From Candidatus Villigracilis propinquus (GTDB taxonomy: Bacteria; Chloroflexota; Anaerolineae; Anaerolineales; Villigracilaceae), in assembly GCA_016714565.1 (NCBI GenBank), contig JADKDM010000020.1:1-33058 (forward strand): 33,058 bases of DNA, read 5' to 3'. A program made the translations under genes and the position numbers. The notes beneath the pieces are model-generated. The model was not told the origin of the DNA and made no database searches. It saw nothing but the letters and a program-made list of their open reading frames with translations. Each line of letters begins with the position of its first letter. Position 1 is the stretch's first letter. Shown here in pieces: positions 24,374-33,058 of the stretch.

Positions 24374-26243
24374 CTACGGCGTCGGCGTCTTTGCAGGAGT
24401 CGCTGTTTTCGTTACTCCCTTTGCCGGAGTGGGCGTTGCGCTTTTCTTCGGCGCAGGGGTGGATGTCCACATGGGTGGCGGTTGCTGTTAGGAACCAACT
24501 TACTGGAGGAATGTGCTTGCGCTTCCTTACGCATTTCGGGGGTCATTACATCTTCATCCATCTCAAGCAATGCTTCCCAGGCTTTATGGCATCTTTTCGG
24601 CTCTTCGCGTTTTTTTCCCACCAAGGGGCCGCGCCAGTACGGCATGATGGCGGTGTCTTCGTCCGTCTCTGCGAGACTTGAGCGCTTCCACTTGCAGGAA
24701 AGGCGCTGCCATATTTTTCAGCGGCAAAATATCCGCAGCAGGGCAAGGTTGGCATTGTAAGGAATCCTCATCCGCATCTTTACCGGCTTCGGGGTCGTTT
24801 ACCGCCTGTTCAATTATCGTCACCAAGCTCAAGATAAGGCCAGACCGCGATCATAGAAGATCTTTACGCAGTCCGTGCGGTTGATGGTGGTAGCTCTGTC
24901 CAACGACTTCACCGCGAGACTCGTGTCTCCCCTATTTCATAATAAGCCTGTCCCAAGCCTTACGGGGCAGCGGCATCTTCCGGCTCGTACGAGATAGACT
25001 TCCAGAGTTTCAACCGAACGCTGGTATTGTCCATTTTTCAAGATATAGCCTGCAAGCATTTCGTAGACCGGTAGAGATATGATGTCCATTGAATATGCCC
25101 TTCTCGGCGGATTCGAGCGCGCATCTTCAACTTCGCCAGGCGCAAAGGTAGGCGTTGGCAAACATAAGGTACACATCCGGCGAGTTAGGTATCGGGGCCT
25201 AAGCGCGGTTGCGGGGTCAACGATGGCGGCTTCGGCTTTCTTGCGCAAAAAAAAAGGATCAAGTATTTTGCGCGTTCGAGATAGGCTTCGCCGTAGTCGG
25301 ATCAAGATTCAACGGCTTTGTCCAATAATTTCTGGGCGTTGCTATCAGGGTGTCTCAACAGGCGCACGCGCGCTTCACCCAGGTAGGGCGCGCTGAAATT
25401 CAGGTCTATGTCTTCCGCATCCTTGTACGAAGCGAGGGCGTTGGCCGTATCTCCTTGAAGCGATACGCCTCGCCAATCAGATAATGAATATCCGCTGCAT
25501 TGGGCTCGTAAACGAGGATCATCTACATACTGGCGATTTACCCGTCAGTCCCTTTTTTATAAGCATCCTCGGCAAGACAATATTGATCCTTTGCTTCAGG
25601 CACACGCGGGAGTGTTGGCGTACGGCAGTGGGAGTGTAAGTTTGAGGAACCAGCATCCACAACGGGGTGGGGCCGATGAATACCCGTGTAGGTTCGCGAT
25701 TTGCGCCCAAACAAAGGTGCAGTTTAGCTGTAAAAAGGTTGGGGGAAGGTCGGGAGTGTTCGTGGATTTGTAGGAGCAGCACGATTCTGATTGGGAAGCA
25801 CAAATCAAAGATCAAAACAGAGACCAACCCCGCTGATAACCATCATCCCGATCAGGCGAACGACGGGGCTTTTTGCAATGACGCGAAATCCCTTTTCCTT
25901 TGGCTTTTTCATTTGCGGAAAGTTTATCTTCACGCCCGCGGACGGTTCATGGGAAAAGGTTGAATGGTTTCGTCTGGCGCCAAAACTCCAGTAGGATCAA
26001 TCCCCGTTTGGCCGTACCATTTTCAGGGTCAGTTTGAAGGCCGCGGTTTGCAGGCAATAAATGCGCTCCTGGTGTTATCACCGAAGCGCTAAACCAGATC
26101 CAATAATTGGAGTTATTCTGATTCGTTTTTAGTAAACGGGTAAGCAAATCCTTGGCGCGCAGCTTGTCCCCACGGCGCAAGCTTCCACTGCATCCTGGAA
26201 AATCGTATCGTTAGGTTTGCTCTTCTTTGTATTCTTCAACCAT
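24374..26243 (-). CDS. tetratricopeptide-repeat membrane protein with PT-rich tail (heavily frameshifted)
   Basis: About 620 codons. The start at 26243 reads MVEEYKEEQT. An N-terminal cytoplasmic TPR-like part follows ('RRGDKLRAKDLLTRLLKTNQ', 'NNSNYWIWFSASV', 'DPENGTAKRGLILL'), then a membrane helix region near 25850-25800 ('VVRLIGMMVISGVGL' in part), a PT-rich linker ('PQTYTPTA'), and helical TPR pairs ('AGYILKNGQYQRSVETLEVYL', 'SLVTIIEQAVNDPEAGKDA'). The C-terminus is 'PTPAKGVTKTATPAKTPTP', stop at 24374. The orientation would put the C-terminal TPRs outside or in the cell wall; scaffolding is the usual TPR role. At least ten indels. Repeats and motifs fit the Anaerolineae TPR proteins, but the exact domain count cannot be given. 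Confidence 0.65.
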
Positions 26244-26347
26244 GATTTGATTTTACCGCTTGTTACATGTTTTATATAAGCGTGGCAATAAAAATTGCAC
26301 GATATAAAATTCTAGCGGAAACTATTCACACGCGGCATCGTTTAAAT

Positions 26348-26912
26348 TCATTTCGTGAAATCCTCGACCCGATATACATGGATTTGCAATTTTGTTTCCC
26401 GCCAATAATTTGCCTGCACGCCCATCTTCTGGCACGGGTGGCTGAAAACTCCGCGGGTCAGGCAGCTACTCCCACACCTGCGGAAGGAATGTGGCACGCC
26501 GATGATTATCCTGAGGATGACTCCATCCACATGTGGATGCAACTTCTTGAGCAGGTCCTGCTCCGAAGAATATTCCAGCGGAAGAAGAGCGGTCAACCTC
26601 GAAACCTCAAGTCGGATCCTGCTCGAATTCATTTTCCCTCACCGGAGGAAAACGCGGGTCATGCAGCGCGGCGGTAATGGCATGTTCACGCGTCCTCCGC
26701 CAGCGGTTGATGTGCTTCCAACGCGCCAATGCAGCCGCGAAGATCATCATCAATAGTCAGTGTTACAAATGAAGCGCCGTCCGCGTGCAACAACAGTGTG
26801 GTGAGTTTATATCCAGCGGTGGCAACGGTGCCCTCTGACTGCATATCCATTGCTTCGCGCGCGAGGCACAACAATGATTGTTTCTCACCATCCGTCAATT
26901 GATCTATCGCAT
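26348..26912 (-). CDS. AMMECR1-domain protein (AmmeMemoRadiSam system protein A; frameshifted)
   Basis: About 188 residues. From about 26898 'LTDGEKQSLLCLAREAMDM', then 'GASFVTLTIDDDLRGCIGAL', the AMMECR1 signature (L-R-G-C-I-G), then after shifts 'ITAALHDPRFPP', 'SIRLEVSRLTALLPLEYSSE', 'DLLKKLHPHVDGVILR', 'LCQKMGVQANYWRE' and 'IHVYRVEDFTK'. The start is either an ATG at 26912 (needs an indel) or TTG at 26898. AMMECR1 often goes with a Memo-type protein and a radical SAM enzyme; neither is next to it here. Neighbour upstream: a flavin reductase gene, same strand, separated by a repeat element. Biochemical role unknown. Confidence 0.85.
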
Positions 26913-26925
26913 ATCACTCTCCCGT

Positions 26926-27017
26926 AGACCTGACAGGTTTCAATGCGGTTCAACATTGAGATACCACAAATCACAATCTACACGGTTAATGCTTAGTTCT
27001 ATAAACCTGCCGGGTCT
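26926..27017. repeat. inverted pair AGACCTGACAGGTTT / AAACCTGCCGGGTCT
   Basis: 15-bp arms (26926-26940 and 27003-27017, two mismatches) framing a 62-bp AT-rich stretch between the flavin reductase and AMMECR1 genes. The arms equal the stem of the hairpin at 18629-18660, so this is a MITE-like member of the same family. Confidence 0.75.
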
Positions 27018-27022
27018 TGAAG

Positions 27023-27535
27023 CTACAACAGTGGAGACAACTGCCAATACTCACGCTCGTGGTACAGCGGCGGCTGCCCTTGTTCAAAGCTGCGCGCCGA
27101 AAAAACTGCAATGAACAACATATTCATCCCGGCATCATAGGTTTCCACCACGCGGCGGTCAGCCATACCAGTCCGCCCACGATTAAGGGGAGACCGTCTA
27201 AGGGTCTCCACCTGGACTCCGCAAGCGGTCTTCAACTTCAGGGAAACGTCCCGCAAAAACATCCGATACCCTGGCCAGGCGGTGGAAAGGCCGGTCACCC
27301 AAATGCCGTGAACGGGTCACCAGTTCGTGCGTTCGGCCGGTCTTTGAAAGCAGTGGTGAGTCATGGCAGGATCAAGCGAAATAGAAGTGAACAGAGTTCA
27401 CCGTCATGCCGCGCTTCGATGGCTTTCGTGGGCGGCGGTGACAACCGTCACACCGGCAGACCAGGCGCGCATGGCGGCGCGCAAATTTTCAACTGCGGGG
27501 GTGTGCGTTCAGTTTTCGACAGGTAATCTCATCAT
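27023..27535 (-). CDS. flavin reductase-like (FMN-binding) family protein (frameshifted)
   Basis: About 170 residues. Joined frames give 'VENLRAAMRAWSAGVTVVTA', 'HDGELCS..' (family: HGMTVNSFTSISLDP), 'THELVTRSRHLG', 'VFAGRFPEVEDR', 'GLPLIVGGLVWLT', 'RVVETYDAGMNMLFIAVFSA' and 'PPLYHEREYWQLSPLL', the order of the flavin reductase/HpaC-like split-barrel family. It reduces FMN/FAD with NAD(P)H, or binds FMN as a partner of a monooxygenase. The start is uncertain: the ATG at 27535 overlaps a -10-like hexamer, so translation may begin further down, e.g. at 27472 (MRAWSAG). Several indels. It ends 'LSPLL' at 27023. Confidence 0.75.
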
Positions 27536-27559
27536 AGTAGCGAAGTACAGAAGCGTCAA
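27531..27559 (-). promoter_or_regulatory. putative sigma-70 promoter of flavin reductase gene
   Basis: On the minus strand: -35 TTGACG (27554-27559), 17-bp spacer, -10 TATGAT (27531-27536). It overlaps the first ATG codons, which argues that the true start is downstream of 27524. Confidence 0.5.
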
Positions 27560-27663
27560 ACATAAATTCAAATGCCTGTTGCAACTGTCCATTCTTCTAC
27601 AAGCAGGGAGAAATAAATCCTTACCTTAAAACCGTTTCTTATACGCGTACTAAACTCACATTC

Positions 27664-28897
27664 ATGTCCAAAAAGCAAGAAACATCCTCCTAGCTATTAC
27701 GGGTGTCATTCTGCGCTGACGGTTTTGGTATATCAAATCCCTTATATTAAATCACGCTTATCGCGGCGCATGCAGTATTTCAGATCTATGCAAAAAATTC
27801 GATCAACCCCCGGGGACAGTGCTTACAGCGTTGCCTCTTACCCCATCCCTGCCACGCCAACTCTGGAACAAGCCAATACCCCTGCCACTGTTGAACTCAC
27901 CCTTCCATACACGCCGGCAACTTCCATTTCCCGCCGCTGCCAGCACAAGCCTTCATGACCTCCCGGCATACGAGAAGCAAACCCCAACAACTGCGGTCCC
28001 GCTGCGCTTTCCTTGGCTCTGCACATGTATGGATGGGAAAGGCGACAAAGCGATATTCAAACCAAATCAAACCCATCACGGGGAGACCCCAACGTCAACC
28101 ACGAGGAGCTGCGTTACTACGTCCGTACCCGAGCGGGCTGGCTCAACATGGAGTACCGCGTTGGCGGAACCAGTCGAAACACTCAAGCGGCTGCTCGCTG
28201 CCAGTACCGCTCATCATTGAAAGCGTCACCTCCCTCAACCCTGCGGGTACGCCTCTCGGCCCCAGATGATGATCTTTGGGGCGGCGCATTATCTTCTCTG
28301 CTCACCGGCTACGACGATGCAACTCCAGGAATTCACGATTCAAGATACCTATCACGGCCCGGATCTGAAAATCTCCTATGCCCAGCTGGAATGGAGACCA
28401 TTCAACAACATATACATCGTTTTATACTTCCCCACAGTTTTAGGAAGAAGAGATGAAAAGCCCTCCTCGGCTCCAGACTAGGATCCGGACCCTGGATCTG
28501 GCAAATGCATTGACCTCATCCCAAACCGCTACTGCCAGTTCCTCTGCGGACGGATTCTCCTGGTTCAATTGCGGGCAATCTCGTCTATTTTGAGCGCTAC
28601 GAAAAGCCGCTCTCCTTCGCCTACAAAGTGAAACTGGGACTTCCCCTGCGTATGTTCCACTCTCAATTCCGTTCCATTCATAGCACTTCCACTCCGGCCG
28701 CACCGAGGGACTGCTCGTGATGGCTCGACTATACACGCAGCGTCCTGAGATGTCCGAAGAGACGTGAACTGGTACGACTACGGCCTGTACCGTCAAATTT
28801 GACAATACGGGTGCCTAAAGCATGGAACAAGGCGGACAGTATCAATCCCAACTTCTTTGAAGACCGGGCGCGAAACGCCATCAGCCTCGTTCAATAA
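27664..28897 (+). CDS. C39-like peptidase with N-terminal membrane helix and TPR-like C-terminus (frameshifted)
   Basis: About 410 codons. Starts MSKKQ followed by a hydrophobic helix ('LAITGVIL..LVYQIPYIKSRLS'), then a PT-rich spacer ('PATPTLEQANTPAT'). The papain-like C39 domain has the catalytic Cys in 'PNNCGPAALSLALHMYGWE' (Cys codon 27992), 'IKPITGDPNVNHEELRYYVR', 'AGWLNMEYRVGGTSE', the catalytic His in 'WGAAHYLL' (His codon 28287) and 'FTIQDTYHGP' (Asp/Asn region). A C-terminal TPR-like part reads 'GFSWFNLG', 'NLVYFERYEKPL', ending 'NKADSINPNFFEDRARNAISLVQ' across pieces. The orientation puts the peptidase outside. Many indels. The FGE-like lipoprotein gene starts 12 nt after its stop, so the two are likely co-transcribed. 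Confidence 0.8.
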
Positions 28898-28908
28898 TTG
28901 ACCCACAA

Positions 28909-29854
28909 CTGAAAAAAAATGCCCTGCTTCCATTCATCGCTTAACATCACAGCTTGTCAATCCACGCCAACCGTTACGTCGACAATCCCCAGACTCCTGC
29001 CCCACAGGAAACCGCAACGACAGCTTCAACGAAGGTTATCCCGCCTGTGCCAACGCAAGCAGCAACCGCCGCCTCTGCGTCTGAAAATATAAAAAATCTC
29101 CCCGGATGATGGCATGACCCAGCTATTCGTTCCTGAGGGCGTCTTGTTCATGGTCGGCATGGATATCTACCGTGAAAGCGATGAAGTCCCTGTCCATGAA
29201 GTGAAACTCAACGCCTTCTGGATCGATCAAGTGGAAGTGACCAATGGAATGTATAACCTGAGCGTGCGCAGGTTCATACCAGAACGCCTGTGAAGATCAA
29301 TTCTGATAACCGCCCAGAATATTTCCGGGGATCCCGAATTTCAAGTTACCCCCGTTAATAAACGAAACCTGGTATGACGCCAATGCCTACTGTCTATGGG
29401 CTGAAGACGCCTCCCCCCCAAACAGAATGGGAATATGCGGCGCGGAAGTGACAAGAGAAATTTTCCGTAGGGTGACGAGCCGCCGGATCAACACAACTCC
29501 AATTCGATCAATATCGTAGGTGGTACATCACGCTGGGGTCGTATCCCGAGCGCACAGGTCCCTTTAGCGCGTTGGATATAGCCGGCAATGTTTAGGGATG
29601 GGTAGCAGATCGCTATCGTCCGGATTATATAAAATCCCGGCGGAAGAATCCAACGGGGGCCTGAAAGATGAGGATGTCTTTACGAACTTGCGCGTGATGC
29701 GCGGAGTTCATTTCAGGAGGTTGGACGATCCAGCGCCTATCAAACCGCGCTTTTCTGACTGAGGCCGAACCCGTCAACACACCCAACGGATGAAGCCTAT
29801 TATGGCGATAGTTCTGCGAAGATCGTCGGCTTCCGGTGCGCTGCGGATCAGTGA
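28909..29854 (+). CDS. FGE/SUMF1-family lipoprotein (frameshifted)
   Basis: About 315 codons. The best start is a CTG at 28909 (KKNALLPFIA; probably an ATG miscalled or a rare start), leading through a hydrophobic stretch to a lipobox-like '(L)TACQSTP', then a PT-rich linker ('PPVPTQAATAAS'). The FGE domain follows: 'GMTQLFVPEGVFLM', 'YRESDEVPVHEVKLNAFWI', 'DQVEVTNGMYNLCVRAG', 'NETWYDANAYCLW', 'SDKRNFP.GDEPPD', 'ALDIAGNV', 'NLRVMRGG' and 'AKIVGFRCAADQ'. At least eight indels. It is probably a surface lipoprotein; enzymatic activity is not implied. It follows the C39-like peptidase gene. Confidence 0.75.
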
Positions 29855-30002
29855 TGAGAGCGGTCCGCTTTAGCGGGGTTGGTATAAGTAGCCCGAAAGT
29901 TGGCTCGTCCGGGCGGAGGGAGGAGGGAAAATGTTTTCGAAAACAGGAATCGGGTTCGAGATTAAGAGGAAAGGGCGGTGTCCGAGCTTGTCGAAGGGCG
30001 GG
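29855..30002. other. spacer between convergent FGE-like and response-regulator genes
   Basis: No gene seen. Contains GAGCTTGTCGAAGGGC (29984-29999), the reverse-strand form of the CTTCGACAGGCTC repeat. No clear terminator. Confidence 0.5.
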
Positions 30003-30706
30003 TTAATCTTCCACGAAGCTGTATCCACCGGGCCAGGTTTTGATAGGGTTTGCGTTGCCGCCTTCCTCTTCCAATTTTTTCTCAGACGATAGACCACATT
30101 TTTGAGCAAGGATCACATCCCCTTCTGCGCCCCATACGGTTTGAATAATCTCCTCTGCAGGAAAGACGTAGACGGGCCGGCTCAGTAAAAGATGCCAGCA
30201 CGCGAAACTCAAGATTGGCGAAGTTTTGCTTCCTGTTTGTTTGCAGCTTCGCCGAAGCGATGAGAAGGGTCGAGGCGTAATTGACCGGTTTGGCGCAGGG
30301 TCATTAGCTCTGCCCTACTGCGTCGCGAAAAGGCGATGATCTTGGCAAGGAAAATAGCCGGGCTGATCGGTTTGACCACACATTCATCACACCATTCTCT
30401 GGTAGGCTTCCAAAATCTCCGGTTTCGTTGTTGTGTGGAAGGAAAAGCAGATCGGGCTGGCGCTCATGGAACGGAACTTGCAGCACAACTCCATGCGCTG
30501 GGTATACGGCGCATTGGGGTCAATGACAATGAGGTCGGAATTTCCTCCACGGAACGTTCAGCGGCTCGCTGAACCGAGATTTCTAGAATCGCTACCAGAC
30601 CTTTCTCGCGGATGATGCTTAGCCCCAGATGGGGGCAGTGGCATCCTGGTCACAGACGATGAACACGCGGAGTATTGGGTGATACGGAGTTTATTTTTAT
30701 GGTCAT
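30003..30706 (-). CDS. OmpR/PhoB-type response regulator (frameshifted)
   Basis: About 230 residues. The N-terminal receiver domain appears in pieces ('VFIVCDQDATAP', 'DLIVIDPNAPYTQRM' with the phospho-Asp region, 'LLFLPHNNETG' in place of the usual TA/SA segment, 'GVNECVVKPISPAIFLAKI' with the K-P switch). The C-terminal winged helix shows 'VYVFPAEEIIQTVWGAEGDV', 'NVVYRLRK' and 'IKTWPGGYSFVED'. No histidine kinase is adjacent in the window except possibly the sensor at 1-2470. Start ATG at 30706 gives 'MTIKINSVSPNTPRV', which shifts into the receiver within 20 codons. It is divergent from the FGE-like lipoprotein at 30891, with an inverted repeat between. Confidence 0.75.
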
Positions 30707-30797
30707 AAAATTTATACAAATTTATTACTTCGACTGAAAAGCCATAAAACATAGCTTATTAACAATTATGTAAGCTAATTTTACACCACAAAGTCGT

Positions 30798-30831
30798 AAA
30801 AGTCATATTTTCAAACCTAAATGTGACTTTT
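30798..30831. promoter_or_regulatory. 13-bp inverted repeat in divergent promoter region
   Basis: AAAAGTCATATTT (30798-30810) and AAATGTGACTTTT (30819-30831), one mismatch, 8-nt spacer. It lies between the divergent response-regulator and FGE-like lipoprotein genes, 60 nt before the latter's ATG, so it may be a regulator binding site. Confidence 0.5.
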
Positions 30832-30890
30832 TGAGATCAAAGGAATCCCCCACTTTTGTATACTCTCACTATATTACAAAGGAGAATAAG

Positions 30891-31806
30891 ATGAAAAAAC
30901 TATTTCCAATCTTGATGGCCCTCGCGTTATTCCTTTCGGCCTGTCAACTGGGCGGGCAGGCGCAGCCGACAGCAATTGCGCTCCCTACCGCTTTCCCCAC
31001 TAACACACCGGCAGTTAATGCCCCGGCGGAAGCAGGCGGTTCAGCCGGCTCCGAGCGCGCCTCCTCGGTGGACGGGATGCCGCAGGTGTACATTCCTGAT
31101 GGAACTTTCCGCATGGGCGGCCTTGACAATGATGTCACAAAGGATGAACAGCCAGCCCATAGTGTAACGCTTAAAGGTTTTTGGATCGACAAGCTGGAAG
31201 TCACCAATACCATGTACCTGATGTGCGTAAACGCTGGCGCATGTGAACCCCCGCAGCATTTCAAATCTGATACCCGTGAATCATGCTTTAACAATGCTGA
31301 GTTCAATGATTACCCGGTTATATATGTATCTGGTTGCCAAGGCTGATACATACTGCAAATGGGGCGACCGCCGCCTGCTGACTGAAGCGGAATGGGAACG
31401 CGCCGCCCGGGGTGATGATTTCCGCACCTACCCTTGGGGCGATGAACGTCCCGATTCCTCACGCGGCAATTTCAACTACCTTGTTGGAGACACCACCCGC
31501 GTAGGTAACTTCCCTGCCGGAGCCGATCCGTTTGGTGTTTTGGATATGTCCGACAACGTGGCAAATGGTTACATGACTTTTATGACGGCGAAAACTCATG
31601 CTCGAGGTGTCACCGCGAACCGGCCCGAGTGAAGGCATAGCCGGTACTTCAACCGTGTTGTTCGCGGCGGCTCATATCAGGATGCATTCATCGACATCCG
31701 TATTGGCAACCGCGCTTCCGTGCGGGTCAACCCCCGATGAAAGGATATTTATTCAGGAATACCTTGGCGAAGTATCCCAGATCGGCTTCGCTGCGGCTCT
31801 GACTAA
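30891..31806 (+). CDS. FGE/SUMF1-family lipoprotein (frameshifted, probably non-catalytic)
   Basis: About 305 codons, AAAGGAG ribosome site. A clear lipoprotein signal 'MKKLFPILMALALFLSAC' (lipobox LSAC, C18), then a PT/Ala-rich linker to about residue 65. FGE domain: 'MPQVYIPDGTFRMGG', 'DEQPAHSVTLKGFWIDKLEV', 'TNTMYLMCVNAGACEPP', 'RRLLTEAEWERAARGDDF', 'YPWGDERPDSSRGNFN', 'DPFGVLDMSDNVANG', then shifted pieces and, with one C restored near 31783, the ending 'IGFRCGSD'. In the C-terminal part only the cysteine of that ending is seen; the paired active-site cysteines of true FGE are not evident, so binding or structural use is likely. Close in plan to the gene at 28909. Confidence 0.8.
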
Positions 31807-31910
31807 AGCTGATAGTTGATTCAAAAAAACCTCAGAAGATACTTCTCTAGGACTGAACCCTTCGAGCCAGACAAAAAAGAAAGCCCCCCCATGGTCAAAT
31901 GGACAGACAC

Positions 31911-33058
31911 CTAGGGTTTCGCAGGGTCAAATTGTGCTGTCTTGTTTTTCAATTGTATCCGTTCATAGTTGTAAGTAAATGTATTCATCAATAAGTTGCT
32001 CTGTATCTTTAAGGTGGTTTGCTTGAATTGTCGCAAATATTCCTCTTTGAGGTGACCAAAAGTTCTCCATCGGAGCATTATCCCAGCAGTTTCCACGGCG
32101 CGACATGGAAGGCGTGATGTTATACTTTCGCCGACAAGGACATGATATGCCTGTGAAGTGTATTGCGTCCTGGTCACTATGGAGGACAAGTCCATCAGTG
32201 ACCTTTCTTTTGCTGGGCTCGTTTCGGGGTCTGTGTTACCAGACCGATCGAATTGGTTTGGTCAAAGACATGTGCCACAATAAAGCCGTCGTAGAGATCC
32301 TTGATGGTGGACAGATACGCCCAGCCCTGCAAGGTGCGAATGTAGGTGACATCCGTGAACCACTTCTGATTTGGCTTTGTTGCGAGGAAGTCACGATTGA
32401 GCAGGTTGGGATAGCGGTGGTAGGTGCCGATTTCTTCCAGCTTTTGTACACACCGGGCTTTCCGGCTTGCGGGCGAGTACCCAGCTTGCCCATCAGTCGT
32501 AAAACAGCCGCGGATTGATTGCAGACCCAGTTTTCGTCAGAGATGGATCGTGATCCACCGATGCACCCGTGAACTTTTATGTGAAGCGCCATGGACCACT
32601 GGATTTTTATCCATGCGTCCCTGATCCAGGTCCTGTTTCTCCCAGTTTCCTCTTCCATGCATAATACGCCGCTCTCGAAACACCAAAGAATTGGTACATC
32701 GCCTTCACTTCATGTTCTTCCTTATGGTGGTGGATCGCCAAATATTGCGTTGCGCGGGCTGCACTTTCCGCAATTCGGTATGGAATTTTTAGGAGTGCAT
32801 TTTCCATTCGCAGTCGTTCCGGTTCCCGCTCTTCCACTTGCGATTTCAACGGCCTCCTCGACCGGTTTATGAAGGAGGCTTCCCCTTCCTCTCGATGCTT
32901 CCCTTACCCAAGCTTCCGATCCGTTCGGCTTTACGGATTTCAGCCGAGTCGCCACAGTCGCATACGTCAGATGCTCTTCCTGCACCAGTCGCACCGCCTC
33001 CTTAATTTCCACCTATAGTGCTTCGTTCCTTTTCTTCCTGACAGAAGCACCTCCTGTG
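31911..33058 (-). mobile_element. IS3-family (IS150-like) insertion sequence, frameshifted; right end at or beyond the window edge
   Basis: Read on the minus strand: orfA-like HTH 'EIKEAVRLVQEEHLTYATVA' (about 33000-32940), a leucine-zipper stretch 'PERLRMENALLKI', then orfB start 'AMYQFFGVSRAAYYAWKRKL' and the DDE integrase core: 'WFTDVTYI' (first Asp), 'LHSDQDAIHF' (second Asp; family HSDQGxxY) and 'GNCWDNAPMENFW' (Glu). It ends near 31911 ('AQFDPAKP'). The catalytic triad is present but at least five indels break the frames, so activity in the real genome cannot be judged. Terminal inverted repeats were not found with confidence; the left edge probably lies between 31860 and 31911. The element is next to the FGE-like lipoprotein gene. 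Confidence 0.88.

Noticed and set aside
1..33058. tRNA, rRNA, riboswitch or CRISPR loci.
   Set aside because: Looked for T-arm-like GGTTCGAATCC words, cloverleaf ends and regularly spaced direct repeats; none found by eye. A covariance-model scan would be decisive.
32722..33058. Programmed -1 frameshift between orfA and orfB of the IS3-like element.
   Set aside because: An A-rich run exists near 32770-32780, but the element has many random indels, so a programmed site cannot be told apart from error.

Overview
The window looks like a chromosome fragment from a Chloroflexota bacterium, probably an Anaerolineae relative. The reasons are the protein families present (multi-GAF sensors, TPR and C39-like membrane proteins with PT-rich linkers, formylglycine-generating-enzyme-like lipoproteins, DUF971, a PknB-type kinase with one C-terminal membrane helix) and many intergenic stem-loop repeats. 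No rRNA or taxonomic marker was available, so the placement is an inference. Sequence quality is uneven. From about 17.4 to 24.3 kb most genes are intact. From 1 to 17 kb and from 24.4 to 33 kb nearly every gene is broken by single-base indels, often in homopolymers, while the protein signal simply hops between frames. I read this mainly as assembly or sequencing error, not gene decay, and give whole-gene coordinates across the frameshifts.

Layout. 1-2470 (-): a membrane-anchored multi-GAF sensor running off the left edge. 2547-8000 (+): a cluster of three or four polytopic membrane proteins, an FGE/SUMF1-like protein and a UbiA-family heme O synthase-like prenyltransferase; two of the membrane proteins look like paralogs. 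8038-11634 (-): recG, coaD and a coiled-coil protein. 11872-15266: lacI-type regulator (+), DegV/FakB-like protein (-), then a padR-HAAS regulator/membrane pair (+) behind a consensus promoter with an operator-like palindrome. 15323-17350 (-): asp23 and fakA; 17538 (+): rpmB; 17948-19809 (-): PknB-like kinase then rpe. The order kinase, rpe, rpmB, asp23, fakA, recG resembles the conserved prkC-to-recG neighbourhood of Firmicutes, with a regulatory block inserted between fakA and recG.

19948-22093 (-): DUF805, NTF2-like and STAS-like small proteins separated by repeat-rich spacers, including a stray copy of the start of the next gene. 22307-24271 (+): YegS-like lipid kinase, SH3b membrane protein, DUF971 protein. 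24374-27535 (-): TPR membrane protein, AMMECR1 protein, flavin reductase. 27664-29854 (+): C39-like peptidase with TPR-like tail, then an FGE-like lipoprotein. 30003-30706 (-): OmpR-type response regulator, divergent from a second FGE-like lipoprotein (30891-31806, +). 31911 to the right edge (-): an IS3-family element.

Functional links: DegV (FakB) and FakA together would make a fatty-acid kinase; the YegS-like kinase is a further lipid-phosphorylating enzyme. The heme O synthase-like gene inside the 2.5-8 kb membrane cluster suggests a dedicated membrane hemoprotein or redox module, which is the best candidate for an undescribed system here. Several genes (recG, lacI, the kinase, yegS-like) carry a -10 hexamer only 5-8 nt before the ATG and no Shine-Dalgarno, pointing to leaderless mRNAs.
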